Below are positions 1 through 16,626 of a stretch of 49,226 nucleotides of DNA, piece by piece. The notes under the pieces were generated by a model. The model saw only the letters and a list, made by a program, of their open reading frames with translations. It had not been told where the DNA came from and ran no database searches. Each line of letters opens with the position of its first letter. Positions within the stretch are counted from its first letter, which is position 1. The position numbers were made by a program, and so were the translations under genes. The stretch is taken from positions 1 to 49,226 of the forward strand of contig CAJXSO010000020.1 of assembly GCA_913061505.1 (NCBI GenBank), read 5' to 3'. Source of the stretch: an uncultured Lutimaribacter sp. (lineage in GTDB: Bacteria; Pseudomonadota; Alphaproteobacteria; Rhodobacterales; Rhodobacteraceae).

Positions 1-1617
1 AACGCCTGGGTCTTTTTCGGCAGCGGCGCTGCGGGTGGCGGCGCGGGCCTTGCCCTGGGCGCGCAGGGCGGCGCGGCGTTCGTCTGCGCGCCGCTTGATA
101 TCGGCCGAGGCCTGCCAATCGGCCATCTGGGCATCGGCGATGGTGCGGTTCATATCAAAGCCAAAATCCAGATTGTCGCGCGGCGTCATGCTGAAATATC
201 CATGTTTGCCAAGGTCATAGAATTGCCGCTGCACCCCGGCGCGGAAAAATGCCTTTAGGCAGCCCAGCAGATATTTGCGCCGGTATCCTGTGCCGCGCCA
301 GGGGTAGTGAAACAGCGCCTTTTTCATGTAAAAGCGGCGGTAGTTTTTCAGCACCCCTTCCAAAAGCGCGCCCCTTGTCATGGATTTGGGCTTCATGATC
401 GGGGTGACGAAATTGTATTTCGAGTAATCAAAAACCTCGACCTGATCGCGCAACTCCTGAAACAGCGGGGTGAAGGGCCAGGGCGTATACATCGACCAAT
501 TGGCCAAATCTGGCTGCCAATCCCAGGCCATGCGGTAGGTTTCTTCCAGGGTTTCCGGGGTTTCGTTATCGAGGCCCACGATGAATTGCGCCTCGGTGAA
601 AATATCGGCCTCGCGCAGCAGGCGAATGGCCTCTTTGTTTTGGGCGACGGTGGTTTCCTTGTTGAACTGATCCAGCTTCATCTGTGCGGCCGCCTCGGTG
701 CCCAGGCTGACATGCACCAGCCCGGCCTTGCGATAAAGGCCCAGCAATTCCTTGTCGCGCATGATGTCGGTGACGCGGGTGTTGATGCCCCATTGCACAC
801 GGTCCGGCAGGTTGCGGGCAATCAATTCGTTGCAGAATTCGATGAATTTGCGGCGGTTGATCGTGGGTTCTTCATCGGCCAGGATGAAAAAGCCAACGCC
901 ATGATTTTCAACCAAATCTTCGATTTCATCGACCACTTTCTTGGGGTCGCGCACGCGGTAGTCGCGCCAGAATTTCCATTGGCTGCAGAAACTGCAGGTA
1001 AAGGGGCAGCCGCGCGCCATGCTGGGAATGGCCACGCGCCGGTTCAGCGGGACATAGATGTATTTTTCCCATTCCAAAAGCGACCAATCGGGGGTGATGG
1101 CATCAAGCTCTTTCACCGTTGGGGCGGCGGGGGTGGCCATAATTTCACCCCCGTCGATATAGGCCAGGCCTTTGATCTTGCTGCGGTTTTTTGGCCATTC
1201 CCCGCCCTGAACCGCGTGCATCAGCGCTGTGATAATTTCCTCGCCTTCGCCGCGCACGATCACGTCGATCCAAGGCGCCTCGGACAGCACTTGGCGATAC
1301 ATAAAGGTGGCATGCACCCCGCCCAGAACGCGCAAGGCATTTGGCGCCGCGCTTTGGGCAATTTTCAGCACCTCTTCCGCCACATAGATCGAGGGTGTGA
1401 TCGCGGTGGTGCCCACCACATCGGGCTGCAAATCGGCCAGCTGTTGGTGCAGGCTGTCGTCGCTGATGTTGTTTGTCATCGCATCGATGAAATGCACATC
1501 GTCAAAGCCTGCGCTTTTCAGCGCGCCGGCCAGATAGGCCACCCAGGCCGGGGGCCAATTGCCGGCAATTTCCGCACCGCCAGAGTGGTAATTCGGGTGT
1601 ACAAAGACGATTCTCAT
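1..1617 (-). CDS. bchE: Oxygen-independent Mg-protoporphyrin IX monomethyl ester cyclase BchE (3' end outside window)
   Basis: Radical-SAM enzyme that closes the isocyclic ring E of bacteriochlorophyll without O2. The first 539 codons are present and the frame is still open at base 1; family members have roughly 550-600 residues, so only a short C-terminal tail is missing. The N-terminal ~140 residues look like a cobalamin-binding-type Rossmann domain. The iron-sulfur motif CPFTCSFC (C204, C208, C211) marks the radical-SAM core. The ATG at 1617 is preceded by a GGGAG ribosome site. It lies downstream of ppsR on the same strand, separated by 94 bases that hold an FnrL box and two PpsR boxes, so it should have its own oxygen-regulated promoter. 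The window also encodes AcsF, the O2-dependent enzyme for the same step. Confidence 0.96.
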   Translation of the reverse strand, partial: MRIVFVHPNYHSGGAEIAGNWPPAWVAYLAGALKSAGFDDVHFIDAMTNNISDDSLHQQLADLQPDVVGTTAITPSIYVAEEVLKIAQSAAPNALRVLGGVHATFMYRQVLSEAPWIDVIVRGEGEEIITALMHAVQGGEWPKNRSKIKGLAYIDGGEIMATPAAPTVKELDAITPDWSLLEWEKYIYVPLNRRVAIPSMARGCPFTCSFCSQWKFWRDYRVRDPKKVVDEIEDLVENHGVGFFILADEEPTINRRKFIEFCNELIARNLPDRVQWGINTRVTDIMRDKELLGLYRKAGLVHVSLGTEAAAQMKLDQFNKETTVAQNKEAIRLLREADIFTEAQFIVGLDNETPETLEETYRMAWDWQPDLANWSMYTPWPFTPLFQELRDQVEVFDYSKYNFVTPIMKPKSMTRGALLEGVLKNYRRFYMKKALFHYPWRGTGYRRKYLLGCLKAFFRAGVQRQFYDLGKHGYFSMTPRDNLDFGFDMNRTIADAQMADWQASADIKRRADERRAALRAQGKARAATRSAAAEKDPGV

Positions 1618-1633
1618 GTGCAACTCCCTTATG

Positions 1634-1651
1634 TGTAAGGGTATCGTTACA
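1634..1651. promoter_or_regulatory. PpsR/CrtJ binding site, bchE-proximal
   Basis: TGTAAGGGTATCGTTACA matches the PpsR palindrome TGT-N12-ACA, with extended arms TGTAA/TTACA. It ends 17 bases before the bchE start codon. If the FnrL box upstream is a class II activator site, this box would cover the -10 region and transcription start, an ideal position for repression. The match is seen directly; occupancy is inferred. Confidence 0.85.
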
Positions 1652-1670
1652 CGTGCCGCCGTTGCGGGCC

Positions 1671-1684
1671 TTGATTTACATCAA
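1671..1684. promoter_or_regulatory. FnrL (FNR-type) box upstream of bchE
   Basis: TTGATTTACATCAA is a perfect match to the FNR consensus TTGAT-N4-ATCAA. Its centre is about 60 bases upstream of the bchE ATG. A start site 41.5 bases downstream would leave a leader of roughly 19 bases carrying the GGGAG ribosome site. Anaerobic activation fits, since BchE works without oxygen and FnrL control of this gene is known in Rhodobacter. Confidence 0.85.
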
Positions 1685-1687
1685 AAA

Positions 1688-1705
1688 TGTAAACTGAAGA
1701 TTACA
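1688..1705. promoter_or_regulatory. PpsR/CrtJ binding site, bchE-distal
   Basis: TGTAAACTGAAGATTACA fits TGT-N12-ACA with TGTAA/TTACA arms. It lies 54 bases (centre to centre) upstream of the proximal bchE box, on the other side of the FnrL box and a few bases past the ppsR stop codon. Two boxes flanking an activator site would allow cooperative repression, as known for PpsR/CrtJ at other bch and puc promoters. Confidence 0.82.
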
Positions 1706-1711
1706 CAGGGT

Positions 1712-3115
1712 TTAATCGTCGTCTTTGCTAAGCATGCCGTATTTGCGCAGCTTGACATAAAGCGACTGGCGCGACAGGCCCAGCATTTCGGCTGCCGCCA
1801 CGCGGTTGTTGCGCGTCAGTTCGATCGCGGTTTCGATGCAGATCTTTTCGATCACATCGGTGGTTTCCGATACGATGTCTTTCAGCGTCGACGAGCCGAC
1901 CAGCTCGACGATATTCGACATGTTCGACTCGGGCGTGGTGCTTTGATCGACGCGCACGGTCGAGGCGTTGGTGGCGTTGCGGAACACCAGCGCCATCACC
2001 GGTTCAAATTGGTCGTCCAGCCAGGTGGCAGAAATTTCCACCGGCAGTTGCGTGCCGAAATCGGTTTTGATCTTGGTGGCATACATGCGCAGCTGCCCGG
2101 CACGGCGGGCGTTATCCAGCAATACGCGCAGGTCCACCGTGCCGCGGCCCAAAAACTCGGCCACAGAGCGGCCTTTGATCGCGCTATTGGCGGGAAAATC
2201 GGTGAGGTTCAAAAAGGTTTCCCCAGCCGCCAGTATGGTGCCATCGCGATCGGTGAAAACGATGGCATCGACCCCTTTAAGAAACAGCTGCCGCAGCCCG
2301 CTGATCAGCTGCCCATCGCCCACGGTGCCCTCGACCGTATCAGACAGGCGCAGCATCGCCAGCTGTTCGCCCGATGCGCGGAAAATCTTGCCGGTCAGCT
2401 GCAGGCTGCGCTGGGTGTTGCGGGATTCAAAGCTGCGGATCTCGCCGGCGCTGGAATGGTTGCCGTTATCGATGACAGACAGCAGGCTTTCGCGCGAAAA
2501 CCCTTTGAAAAACCGCGAAAGCGGCTGGTTGATCATATCCGAGCGCGAATAGCCCAGCAATTGGGCCGCGCCATGGTTGATATCAACGATGGCGCCGCTG
2601 CCGATGGCCACCAGCGCCACCGCCTCGTCGGTGAAATCCATCAAGATGCGATAGCGCGTGTCAATCTCGCGTTGGGCCTCATAATCGCGTTCCAGCGCGA
2701 TTTGCGCGTTTAGCAATTGCTGCTGAATTTCCATGATCGAGCGCTGATCTTCGCCGGTCAGCAAAAACTTGGGCTCGTTTGGCATTTTGTGCAGCGCATA
2801 GCGAATGGGCACGGTATGGTTCGGGCCCAATTCATGGATCAATTCCAGCCATGCAGCAGGGCGGCGCGAGGGGGTGGCGGGGTTTTGCGCCAGCGCCTCT
2901 AGCTTTTCGGTCAACCGGCGTGCTGATGCCGCGCCAAGCTGGTTTGCCAGGGGGGTGCCCACCCAGCTGGCGCATAAATCTGCGCTAAATGTTTCGGGCT
3001 TGGCCAAGGCCGATACAATCAAACCATCGGCAGAGATGACAACGCACACATCTGCAAAGCTCGTCAAAACGGCGCCTAGGAATGACTCCTCAAGCAGAGC
3101 GGATGATGCGTTCAT
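1712..3115 (-). CDS. ppsR: Photosynthesis gene repressor PpsR (CrtJ)
   Basis: A 467-residue regulator close to the family's usual length. It has tandem PAS-type domains, a linker of acidic and Gln-rich helix (about 115-145), and a C-terminal Fis-type helix-turn-helix (about 424-462, with RVAAAEMLGLSRQSLYVKLR). It represses bch, crt and puc genes under aerobic or high-light conditions by binding TGT-N12-ACA; four such sites are in this window. The ATG at 3115 follows AGGAAG at a plausible distance; an upstream TTG at 3139 is less likely. Only three cysteines are present (24, 48, 426). C426 in the HTH corresponds to the known redox cysteine, but the mid-protein cysteine expected near 250 is absent. 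It is encoded after ppaA on the same strand. Confidence 0.95.
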   Translation of the reverse strand: MNASSALLEESFLGAVLTSFADVCVVISADGLIVSALAKPETFSADLCASWVGTPLANQLGAASARRLTEKLEALAQNPATPSRRPAAWLELIHELGPNHTVPIRYALHKMPNEPKFLLTGEDQRSIMEIQQQLLNAQIALERDYEAQREIDTRYRILMDFTDEAVALVAIGSGAIVDINHGAAQLLGYSRSDMINQPLSRFFKGFSRESLLSVIDNGNHSSAGEIRSFESRNTQRSLQLTGKIFRASGEQLAMLRLSDTVEGTVGDGQLISGLRQLFLKGVDAIVFTDRDGTILAAGETFLNLTDFPANSAIKGRSVAEFLGRGTVDLRVLLDNARRAGQLRMYATKIKTDFGTQLPVEISATWLDDQFEPVMALVFRNATNASTVRVDQSTTPESNMSNIVELVGSSTLKDIVSETTDVIEKICIETAIELTRNNRVAAAEMLGLSRQSLYVKLRKYGMLSKDDD

Positions 3116-3215
3116 TTGAGTGACCGCTTCCTTTCGCAAGCAGTTTTACATTGGGCTGCGCGGCCCTTTTTGCCGTGCCAAGGGTGCGCCGTGGCATAAA
3201 CGCTTAGAGCAAATG

Positions 3216-4013
3216 TCAACCCGCGGCAACCGCCGCATTCGCCAAGCCGCATATTTGCAGTGCGGTTTTTACATCTGCGGTTACATGATCAGCACGTGTT
3301 TGTTTTCGCAGCGTTTCATGTGCTGCCTGGGTGTGGTTGGCCACGGCCAGGCCGCCACCCAAAACGATGGGAACGGCCGGATGCGCCGAGGCGCGAATGG
3401 CGGAAATCATTTGGCTGCATTCTGTGATGACAGATTTGTTCGATGCGGAGATGAACACCGATTGAAAGCGCGATGTTTCCAAGAGCGGGGCAATCGCCTT
3501 TATATCGGGTAGCAGCCCCACCTTTACCGAAACCCCCGCGCGCCGAATTTGGCTGGCCGCCACCATGGCGCCCATGCTGTGCTGTTCGCCCGGGGGCAAC
3601 AGCAGCAGCACGCGGTCATTGCTTTGGCGGCTGGTTTTGTCAGAGCTCCAGTTGCTGCTGATATCGCGCAGCAGCACTTGCAGGCGGGAAATCGCCAGCG
3701 TGGCATCGAGAATATTCATCTCGCCATCATGCCAGGCGGTGCCAATCTCGTGCACGGCGGCGGGCAGGTAGATATCGACAACCGCCTCGGCGCACATGCG
3801 CCGGCGTTTCATATAATCGAACACTTGGGTGGCGGTGTCGGCATCGCCGCGATAGGCCAGCTGCACCAAAAGCGCCCGAAATTCGGCATTGGGGGCTGTG
3901 TTGGGGGTGCAGTTGTTGCGCGTCAGTTCTGACACCACGCGCAGCGCCAGGCGCTGCACCAGCTGCTGATCGCCTTGTTGCGCCAGCTTTGGGGCTTCCA
4001 TCAAACAGGGCAA
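3216..4013 (-). CDS. ppaA: PpaA/AerR-family antirepressor with cobalamin/heme-type binding domain
   Basis: Regulator that works with PpsR to relieve repression of photosynthesis genes. The N-terminal half is a helical bundle with a WH pair (about residues 95-96) like B12-dependent photoreceptor lids. The C-terminal half is a Rossmann-type B12-binding fold with GEQHSMG (H145), a variant of the DxHxxG cobalamin motif that AerR/PpaA proteins use for cobalamin or heme. It ends about 100 bases before ppsR, the usual arrangement. The start is a TTG at 4013, preceded by AAGGAGAT at good spacing. Alternatives are GTG 4046 and ATG 4001, the latter too far from that ribosome site. It is divergent from bchF across a region with two PpsR boxes. 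Whether it binds B12 or heme cannot be told from sequence. Confidence 0.88.
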   Translation of the reverse strand: MPCLMEAPKLAQQGDQQLVQRLALRVVSELTRNNCTPNTAPNAEFRALLVQLAYRGDADTATQVFDYMKRRRMCAEAVVDIYLPAAVHEIGTAWHDGEMNILDATLAISRLQVLLRDISSNWSSDKTSRQSNDRVLLLLPPGEQHSMGAMVAASQIRRAGVSVKVGLLPDIKAIAPLLETSRFQSVFISASNKSVITECSQMISAIRASAHPAVPIVLGGGLAVANHTQAAHETLRKQTRADHVTADVKTALQICGLANAAVAAG

Positions 4014-4104
4014 GGCAGATCTCCTTATCTGCGCGCGGTCCAGCACCAAGCCCCTGCGTGGGTGGACGTAACGTCAATTGCAGTGTCTATGCTCGGGGCA
4101 TTTT

Positions 4105-4122
4105 TGTCAAAGAAAAATTACA
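4105..4122. promoter_or_regulatory. PpsR/CrtJ binding site, ppaA side
   Basis: TGTCAAAGAAAAATTACA fits TGT-N12-ACA. It is about 100 bases upstream of the ppaA start and about 200 upstream of bchF, so it may act on ppaA, on bchF through looping with the second box (143 bases apart, centre to centre), or on both. Confidence 0.75.
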
Positions 4123-4231
4123 TTTTGCGCCTCTTCTGGGTGGGTTGGCTGGAAAGCTTCATAAGAAACTATTTTAAATCAGATAATTAGATGCAAATTT
4201 CCCGCATCTTCCTGCGTGGTTGAACTATCTG

Positions 4232-4247
4232 ACACTTTGCGGCAAAG

Positions 4248-4250
<3 letters not shown>
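4232..4250. promoter_or_regulatory. Perfect 19-base dyad abutting the bchF PpsR box
   Basis: ACACTTTG-CGG-CAAAGTGT is an exact inverted repeat with 8-base arms. Its last three bases (TGT) are the first half-site of the adjacent PpsR box. It does not match FNR or PpsR consensus. It may bind another factor whose occupancy excludes or assists PpsR. The dyad is seen directly; the function is unknown. Confidence 0.6.
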
Positions 4251-12154
<7,904 letters not shown>

Positions 12155-12155
<1 letters not shown>

Positions 12156-12829
12156 TGCACAAGCTGCCTGCCACCCACAGCTATGAAACCACCCGCGCCC
12201 AAGTGGCGGGCTATTTCGATGGCACCGCCACGCGCGTGTGGGAACGCCTGACATCTGACGCACCCGTCAGCCGCATTCGCCAAACGGTGCGTGCGGGGCG
12301 CGATAACATGCGCGCGCTGATGCTGGCGCAACTGCCGGCAGATCTTGGCGGGGCCAGGGTGCTGGATGCCGGCTGTGGCACAGGCGCTGCATGCGAGGCG
12401 CTGGCGGCACGTGGTGCCGATGTGCTGGGCATCGATATCTCGCCCAAGCTGGTGACAATCGCGCAGCGCCGTATGCCGGCAGGCCTGCCCGGCCGGGTAG
12501 ATCTGCGCGCAGGCGATATGCTGGCCAGCGATCTGGGCCAGTTTGACTATGTCATCGCGATGGACAGCCTGATTTATTACACCCGCCCCGATTTGCAGCA
12601 GGCGTTGCAGGCGCTTTCCGCGCGGGCGCCGCATGTGGTGTTTACCGTGGCGCCCCGCACCCCGCTGCTGCAGCTGATGTGGCACGCCGGCAAAGCCTTT
12701 CCGCGTGCCGATCGCTCGCCCCGTATGGTGCCCCAAGACTGGCGGCGTTTGCAGCTGCCGGGGCTGGGCCGGGTTGGGCGCATTTCCAGCGGCTTTTATA
12801 TTTCCGAATGTCTCGAGGTGCGGCGATGA
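12155..12829 (+). CDS. bchM: Mg-protoporphyrin IX O-methyltransferase BchM
   Basis: Transfers methyl from S-adenosylmethionine to the C13 propionate of Mg-protoporphyrin IX, giving the substrate for BchE or AcsF. It has 224 residues. SAM motif I is VLDAGCGTG (69-77), followed by the acidic motif II in GIDISP. The ATG at 12155 overlaps the bchL stop (TGATG); a TTG one codon earlier is possible but unlikely. Its stop overlaps the lhaA start (ATGA). Confidence 0.96.
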
Positions 12830-14262
12830 TCCTATCCAAGCGCCTTTTGCAGTCGTTGGGCACATCTTGGTTGCCCTTTGCCGACGCGGCCAGCGAGGGG
12901 CTGCCCTTATCGCAGATCTTGCGGCTGAGCCTGTTTCAGATCTCGGTTGGTATGGCCTCGGTTTTGCTGCTGGGCACGCTGAACCGGGTGATGATTGTGG
13001 AAATGTCGATTGCTGCCTCTTTGGTGGCCATCATGATTGCCCTGCCAGTTCTGGTGGCGCCCTTCCGGGCGTTTTTGGGCTTTCGTTCAGATACCCACCG
13101 TTCGGCCATCGGGTGGAAACGGGTGCCTTATCTGTGGTTCGGCTCGCTTTGGCAATTTGGCGGGCTGGCGGTGATGCCCTTTGCGCTGATCGTGTTGACC
13201 GGTGACAATGTGCACGAATTGGCCTTTGCCGGCGAGGTGCTGGTGGCCTTGGCGTTTTTGATGACGGGCCTTGGCCTGCATATGACCCAAACCGCCGGCA
13301 TTGCGCTGGCTGCTGACCGCGCCGACGATGAAAACCGCCCCCGCGTGGTGGCCTTGCTTTATGTCACCTTTTTGGCTGGCATGGCGATCTCGTCGCTGGT
13401 TGTTGGCTTTTTGCTGCGTGATTTCAGCGAATTGCAGCTGATCCGTGTGGTGCAGGGCAGTGCCCTGGCCACGCTGGTGCTGAATATCGTGGCCTTGTGG
13501 AAACAAGAAAAGCTGGTGCCGCAGGCCAAAGCCGAGCGCGCCCAGCCGCGCCCGGCCTTCAAGGCGGCTTGGGCCGATTATCTGGCCGGTGGCCAGGCTG
13601 GCCGGTTGTTGGCGGTGGTGTTTTTTGGCGGTCTGGCCTTCAACATGCAAGACGTGCTGCTAGAGCCCTATGGCGGCGAGGTGCTGGGCCTGCCCGTGGC
13701 GGCCACCACCGCGCTGACGGCGATTTGGTCGGTTGGGGCGCTGTTGGGCTTTGGCCTGGCCGCACGCTGGCTGGCGCGCGCAACCGACCCTTACCGCATC
13801 GCCGCGCGGGGCATCTTGGTGGGGATTGCCGCGTTTTCGGCGGTGATATTCTCGGCCCCCTTGGCGCAATCGGCCGTATTTTTCTTTGGCGCCTTTGGCG
13901 TGGGGCTGGGGCTGGGGCTGTTTTCTGTCTCTACCCTGACGGCGGCGATGGAAATGCCGCGTTTGGGCATCGTTGGGGGTGGCCTGGCGCTGGGCGCATG
14001 GGGGGCGGCGCAGGCCACGGCAGCGGGGCTTTCCACCATCATCGGCGGCACCTTGCGCGATGTGGTGCAAGGCTTGGCCGATCTGGGCCGCCTGGGCCCG
14101 GCGCTGACCGGGCCCGAGACGGGCTATTCGGTCGTTTATCATTTGGAAATCGGGCTGCTGTTTCTCACGCTTTTGGTGCTGGGCCCGCTTGTTCGCAACC
14201 GCATTCACAAACTTAACCAAACAACGAACCGTCGGATCGGCTTGGCCGATTTCCCGACATGA
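12826..14262 (+). CDS. lhaA: LhaA/PucC-family light-harvesting complex 1 assembly protein
   Basis: Membrane protein of the major-facilitator-like BCD/PucC family that helps assemble LH1 around the reaction centre, perhaps by delivering bacteriochlorophyll. It has 478 residues, with about twelve hydrophobic segments spread along the chain. The family motif with FRSDTHRSAIGWKRVP lies near residue 85-100. It sits between bchM and puhA, the diagnostic position for LhaA rather than PucC. It is coupled to bchM by ATGA. In Rhodobacter a puhA promoter lies inside this gene; I could not locate one here. Confidence 0.94.
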   Translation: MILSKRLLQSLGTSWLPFADAASEGLPLSQILRLSLFQISVGMASVLLLGTLNRVMIVEMSIAASLVAIMIALPVLVAPFRAFLGFRSDTHRSAIGWKRVPYLWFGSLWQFGGLAVMPFALIVLTGDNVHELAFAGEVLVALAFLMTGLGLHMTQTAGIALAADRADDENRPRVVALLYVTFLAGMAISSLVVGFLLRDFSELQLIRVVQGSALATLVLNIVALWKQEKLVPQAKAERAQPRPAFKAAWADYLAGGQAGRLLAVVFFGGLAFNMQDVLLEPYGGEVLGLPVAATTALTAIWSVGALLGFGLAARWLARATDPYRIAARGILVGIAAFSAVIFSAPLAQSAVFFFGAFGVGLGLGLFSVSTLTAAMEMPRLGIVGGGLALGAWGAAQATAAGLSTIIGGTLRDVVQGLADLGRLGPALTGPETGYSVVYHLEIGLLFLTLLVLGPLVRNRIHKLNQTTNRRIGLADFPT

Positions 14263-14276
14263 CCTGAAGGAGGACT

Positions 14277-15074
14277 ATGATGGATACCCCATATGGTTGG
14301 ATTTTCTTTGCAAATGTCGATCTGGCGCAGGTGGCACTTTACCTGTTCTGGCTGTTTTTCGCGGGGTTGATCTACTACATCCAACGCGAAAACATGCGCG
14401 AAGGCTATCCGCTGGAAAACGAAGACGGCAGCGCTGCGCAGTCGTTCTTTTCGCTGCCCGAGCAGAAAACCTTTGATCTGCCCCATGATCGCGGCACCTA
14501 CACCGTGCCAGATTACCAGCGCGAAGCGCGGGAATTGGCCCTGGCGCCCACGGCTGCGTCGGGCGGGTTTCCTTATGCGCCCACGGGCGATGCCCTGCGC
14601 GATGGTGTGGGCCCGGCGGCCTGGGCTGCGCGGCGGGACGAGGCGGAACTGGATGGCCATGGCCATGCCAAAATTCAGCCCATGTCAAAGGTGGGCGGCT
14701 TTGCCGTGGCCGCAGGGCGCGACCCGCGCGGTTTGCCGGTGAAATGCCATGATCTGCAATCGCCCGGCGTGGTCAGCGATATCTGGGTTGATGTGCCCGA
14801 ACAGCTGGTGCGCTACCTCGAGGTTACGCTGACCGGCGGTGGCACGCGCCTGGTGCCGATGCCGATGGCGCGGATCAAATCTGATGCAGTCATCGTGAAT
14901 GCGCTGGATTCGGTGTCGTTTGCCGACATTCCCACCACCGCATCTGACGCGCAGGTGACCAAGCTTGAGGAAGAAAAGATCTCGGCCTTTGTGGCGGGTG
15001 GCTACATGTACACCGCCGACAAGCGCCCCTCGAAGCTGAAAGCCCTGGGGCAGGTTCTGGGCAACCCGTCCTAA
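14277..15074 (+). CDS. puhA: Photosynthetic reaction centre H subunit
   Basis: H subunit of the type II reaction centre. It has 265 residues, with one N-terminal membrane helix (about 12-33, with [13 protein letters not shown]), then the cytoplasmic PRC-barrel domain that caps L and M and shapes the QB proton path. [14 protein letters not shown] follows the helix, as in known H subunits. Ribosome site AAGGAGGA is three bases before the ATG at 14277 and six before a second ATG at 14280, so the second may be the true start. L and M (pufLM) are not in the window. Confidence 0.96.
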   Translation: MMDTPYGWIFFANVDLAQVALYLFWLFFAGLIYYIQRENMREGYPLENEDGSAAQSFFSLPEQKTFDLPHDRGTYTVPDYQREARELALAPTAASGGFPYAPTGDALRDGVGPAAWAARRDEAELDGHGHAKIQPMSKVGGFAVAAGRDPRGLPVKCHDLQSPGVVSDIWVDVPEQLVRYLEVTLTGGGTRLVPMPMARIKSDAVIVNALDSVSFADIPTTASDAQVTKLEEEKISAFVAGGYMYTADKRPSKLKALGQVLGNPS

Positions 15075-15105
15075 CCCAACGCACTGAAAAAAAGAGGAGC
15101 CGGCC

Positions 15106-15783
15106 ATGCCACATGATGATTTTGCCTTCGAACCCGTAAAGGGGCTGCCAGAACAGCCCCCCATGGACGAGCAGATTTTATGGCAGGGCCGGCCCGATAC
15201 CTGGCGCCTGGCGCGCGAGGCGTTCAAGCTGGGCTGGATCAGCGCTTATTTCCTGGTGGTTATCGCCTGGCGCTTTAGCGTTGGGGTGATCGAGGCCGGT
15301 GTGGCGGGCGGTTTTGCCTATGGTCTGCCTTATGCGCTGCTGTGGGCTGCGGCGGCGGTGGTTGTTTTGGGGCTGGCATGGGTGCAGGCCCGCAGCACCG
15401 TTTACACCATCACAACCGCCCGCGTTGCCATGCGCATTGGTGCGGCGCTGAATGTCACGCTGAACATTCCTTTCCGGCAATTGGCCGCGGCTGATCTTAG
15501 CGAAACACGCAGCGGTCTGGGCACGATCGCGCTGGAAACACTGGGCGAGACGCGCTTCTCTTATCTGGTGCTTTGGCCCCATTGCCGGCCCTGGCATGTC
15601 AGCCGCACCCAGCCTGCGCTGCGCGCCATCCCCGATGCCCGGGCCGTGGCGCAGATTTTGGCCGATGCCGCCGAGGCGCGCGTGGCCCAGCCAGTTTTGG
15701 CCAAAACCACACCCAACACCGCTGCCCGCCCCGCGGGTGGGCCCAAAGGTGGGTCCGAGGGTGGGCTGGTGGCCGCCGAATAA
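15106..15783 (+). CDS. puhB: Photosynthetic complex assembly protein PuhB
   Basis: Membrane protein needed for reaction-centre and LH1 assembly. It has 225 residues, an N-terminal cytoplasmic segment with EQILWQGRPD, then three hydrophobic segments (about 45-100) and a PH-like (bPH) domain containing YTITTARVAMR. The C-terminal tail is Gly/Pro-rich and likely disordered. The ribosome site AGAGGAG precedes the ATG. It follows puhA by 31 bases. Confidence 0.92.
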   Translation: MPHDDFAFEPVKGLPEQPPMDEQILWQGRPDTWRLAREAFKLGWISAYFLVVIAWRFSVGVIEAGVAGGFAYGLPYALLWAAAAVVVLGLAWVQARSTVYTITTARVAMRIGAALNVTLNIPFRQLAAADLSETRSGLGTIALETLGETRFSYLVLWPHCRPWHVSRTQPALRAIPDARAVAQILADAAEARVAQPVLAKTTPNTAARPAGGPKGGSEGGLVAAE

Positions 15784-15804
15784 CCTGTGAGAAAAGGACA
15801 AGCC

Positions 15805-16299
15805 ATGGCCAGTATCGACAGCCAAACCAGCCGCCGCCCCGCATTCAAGCGCGCCGATCAAAACGATATGATCCCGCTGGGCCTGGTGCGCGCCATGTTT
15901 GGCGTGGCGGCGATTACCTTGGCGCTGGTGTCCTATGCCAGCTTTACGGGCAAGCCCAAAATCGCCGTGCCAGCCGAGGCGCCGATCGTTGCGCAATGGC
16001 CGCTGCGGCTGATTGGCGGCGATGCGCAATCGGTTGTGGTGCAAGATGCAGCTGGCAAGGTGCTGGCCGATCTGCCCCATGGGGGGTTTATCACCGTGGT
16101 TCAAAACGGGCTGGCCACAATGCGCCGCCGCCATGGCATAGACCCAACCCTGCCCATTCGCATCGTCAAATTTGAAAACGGCCGTTTGGCCGCCCTGGAC
16201 GATTACACCGAATTCCGCGTCGAGCTGACGGCTTTTGGCACGGATAACCAAGCCGCTTTCGAGCGCCTGCTGGCGGCCAACGTGCCGGCACAGAACTGA
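15805..16299 (+). CDS. puhC: Photosynthetic complex assembly protein PuhC
   Basis: Assembly factor affecting reaction-centre/LH1 organisation. It has 164 residues: a short basic N terminus, one membrane helix (about 28-48) and a periplasmic domain with RLIGGDAQSVVV and GFITVVQNGL. The start is the ATG at 15805 behind AAAAGGAC; a GTG at 15787 lacks a ribosome site. It lies between puhB and the small unassigned ORF. Confidence 0.9.
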   Translation: MASIDSQTSRRPAFKRADQNDMIPLGLVRAMFGVAAITLALVSYASFTGKPKIAVPAEAPIVAQWPLRLIGGDAQSVVVQDAAGKVLADLPHGGFITVVQNGLATMRRRHGIDPTLPIRIVKFENGRLAALDDYTEFRVELTAFGTDNQAAFERLLAANVPAQN

Positions 16300-16329
16300 C
16301 CCAAAAGCAAAAATAATCGGGAGAAAACA

Positions 16330-16626
16330 ATGTCACTATTTAGAAAACGTATCGAAAAGGTGCCTTGTACCGTCGAGGTTAGCCACCGTTTCGAAAGCCT
16401 GCATGCCCATGTGCGCTTTGATGATGGGTCGGTCATTCACCCCGGTGACGAGGTGTTGGTCGAGGGGCCGCCGGTTTTGGCGGGATGGGGCGAGGTGATC
16501 GAAGAGCACCGCACAGCCCAAATCACCCGCGCCAGCGCGCTCGAACGCCTATGGACCCGCCTGACAGGAGATCTGGAATTCATCGAACTATGTGAATTTT
16601 CCTTCTCCGAGGAGATGACAGTATGA
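16330..16626 (+). CDS. Conserved small protein of the puh-acsF region, function unknown
   Basis: A 98-residue soluble, acidic protein with no membrane segment. It reads as a compact beta-rich domain (HVRFDDGSVIHPGDEVLVEG resembles a small barrel) followed by a helix (about 65-80) and an acidic tail. Two cysteines are present (C13, C88). A GGGAG ribosome site precedes the ATG, and the stop overlaps acsF by ATGA, so it is certainly translated within the operon. Its fixed place before acsF suggests a role in AcsF function or stability or in complex assembly. That is inference; I do not recognise a named family. Confidence 0.85.
   Translation: MSLFRKRIEKVPCTVEVSHRFESLHAHVRFDDGSVIHPGDEVLVEGPPVLAGWGEVIEEHRTAQITRASALERLWTRLTGDLEFIELCEFSFSEEMTV

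Noticed and set aside
307-1638. Long plus-strand open frame opposite bchE
   Set aside because: It is a shadow of bchE, whose minus-strand frame has the radical-SAM motif, a ribosome site and full-length family similarity. The shadow has no recognisable domain.
1634-1651. Reading the bchE-proximal dyad as a terminator for ppsR
   Set aside because: Arms are short (TGTAA/TTACA), there is no T-tract, and it fits the PpsR box exactly.
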